6,002 nt of DNA from AV2 sp035637175. GTDB taxonomy: Bacteria > Verrucomicrobiota > Verrucomicrobiia > Limisphaerales > AV2. The notes under the pieces are model-generated. The model made no database searches. It saw only the letters and a list, made by a program, of their open reading frames with translations, and had not been told where the DNA came from. Positions 5,820 to 6,002 of this stretch are shown piece by piece. Location: positions 1-6,002 of the forward strand of contig DASPXS010000012.1 of assembly GCA_035637175.1 (NCBI GenBank), given 5' to 3'. The position numbers and the translations under genes are program-made. Position 1 is the stretch's first letter; the number at the start of each line of letters is the position of its first letter.

Positions 5820-5848
5820 ACCGGATTCTCGCGCACGAACCAGATTCT
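5820..5848. repeat. Tandem 10-bp direct repeat ACCrGATTCT
   Basis: ACCGGATTCT (5820-5829) and ACCAGATTCT (5839-5848) differ at one base and are spaced 19 bp apart, close to two helical turns. The second copy ends 3 nt before a TTGACC -35 candidate, a position where activator sites are common. The second copy also pairs with ATCTGGT at 5805-5811. Function as a binding site is inference. Confidence 0.35.
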
Positions 5849-5851
5849 GCC

Positions 5852-5879
5852 TTGACCGAAACAGGTGAAACCCAAGAAT
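5852..5879 (+). promoter_or_regulatory. Candidate rightward promoter, -35 TTGACC and -10 AAGAAT
   Basis: TTGACC (5852-5857, five of six matches) is followed by 16 nt and AAGAAT (5874-5879, four of six). After 7 nt (TGCCCTC) comes an ATG at 5887. The spacing is identical to that of the antitoxin promoter at the other end of the window, which raises confidence somewhat. Confidence 0.4.
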
Positions 5880-5886
5880 TGCCCTC

Positions 5887-6002
5887 ATGATTTCATTCGG
5901 CCCGTTTCTGACTCGCTCAGCGTGCGCGCGGCTTGCTGATTCTAAGATTGAAAGCACGGGGTACACCCTCGAGTTTTCCAGCGCCGGCCATGCTGCCAGG
6001 GT
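5887..6002 (+). CDS. Possible partial hypothetical ORF leaving the right edge
   Basis: An ATG opens 38 codons that stay open to the window end, starting MISFGPFLTRSACARLADSK and ending near FSSAGHAAR. No family is recognised. The upstream in-frame stop is at 5866-5868, so the ATG is the first good start. There is no Shine-Dalgarno sequence; the only support is the promoter-like pair 7 nt upstream with the same spacing as the antitoxin gene. The visible part is too short to judge coding character. It may be chance. Confidence 0.25.
   Translation, partial: MISFGPFLTRSACARLADSKIESTGYTLEFSSAGHAAR

Larger units (their letters stand above)
5699..5886. other. Intergenic region upstream of the SNF2 gene
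   Basis: This stretch of 188 nt separates the leftward SNF2 gene from a possible rightward ORF. It is more AT-rich than the genes around it. It holds the SNF2 -10-like box, a pair of 10-bp direct repeats, an inverted repeat ATCTGGT (5805-5811) with ACCAGAT (5839-5845), and a rightward promoter candidate. An 82-codon minus-strand frame (5966-5718) crosses most of it but resembles no protein family and reads as chance. Confidence 0.45.

Noticed and set aside
5718..5966. Minus-strand open frame of 82 codons upstream of the SNF2 gene
   Set aside because: No family resemblance, no start signal, and it covers the promoter-like sites of both neighbours; probably chance.

Overview
The window looks like chromosomal DNA from a moderately GC-rich bacterium. 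The best guess is a Verrucomicrobiota-like lineage. This is inference from the style of the proteins: an SNF2 ATPase paired with a separate SWIM zinc-finger protein that carries a basic tail, a VapC-like DUF3368 remnant, and start codons with no visible Shine-Dalgarno sequence. No marker gene confirms it. All well-supported genes lie on the minus strand, so transcription runs from the right edge towards the left.

From right to left: positions 5699-6002 are an intergenic stretch with a possible small rightward ORF that leaves the window. Next comes a 904-residue SNF2-family helicase/translocase (5698-2984), followed after a short gap by a SWIM zinc-finger protein (2862-1840). These two very probably form one transcription unit and act together on DNA or chromatin-like substrates. 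SWIM domains are often fused to, or encoded beside, bacterial SNF2 proteins.

Positions 1839-1259 hold no intact gene. The stretch contains the decayed N-terminus of a DUF3368 (PIN-like, VapC-type) toxin, possible scraps of a gene upstream of it, a 12-bp direct repeat flanking these scraps, and a small TTCG-loop hairpin. Further left is an unrecognised membrane protein with about five helices and a C-terminal domain of about 150 residues (1258-263). At the left edge is the N-terminal 70 codons of a ribbon-helix-helix antitoxin-like regulator (212-1, running out of the window). A perfect inverted repeat fills its promoter spacer.

The most unusual shared signal is the geometry of the starts. 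At two well-supported genes (SNF2 and the membrane protein) a TANNNT -10-like hexamer lies exactly 7 nt before the start codon. At two further starts (the antitoxin and the right-edge ORF) a TTGAC(T/C) -35 box, a 16-nt spacer and a weaker -10-like box show the same 7-nt distance. None has a convincing Shine-Dalgarno sequence. This predicts leaderless mRNAs. I found no CRISPR array, tRNA, rRNA, insertion sequence or recognisable defence cassette.
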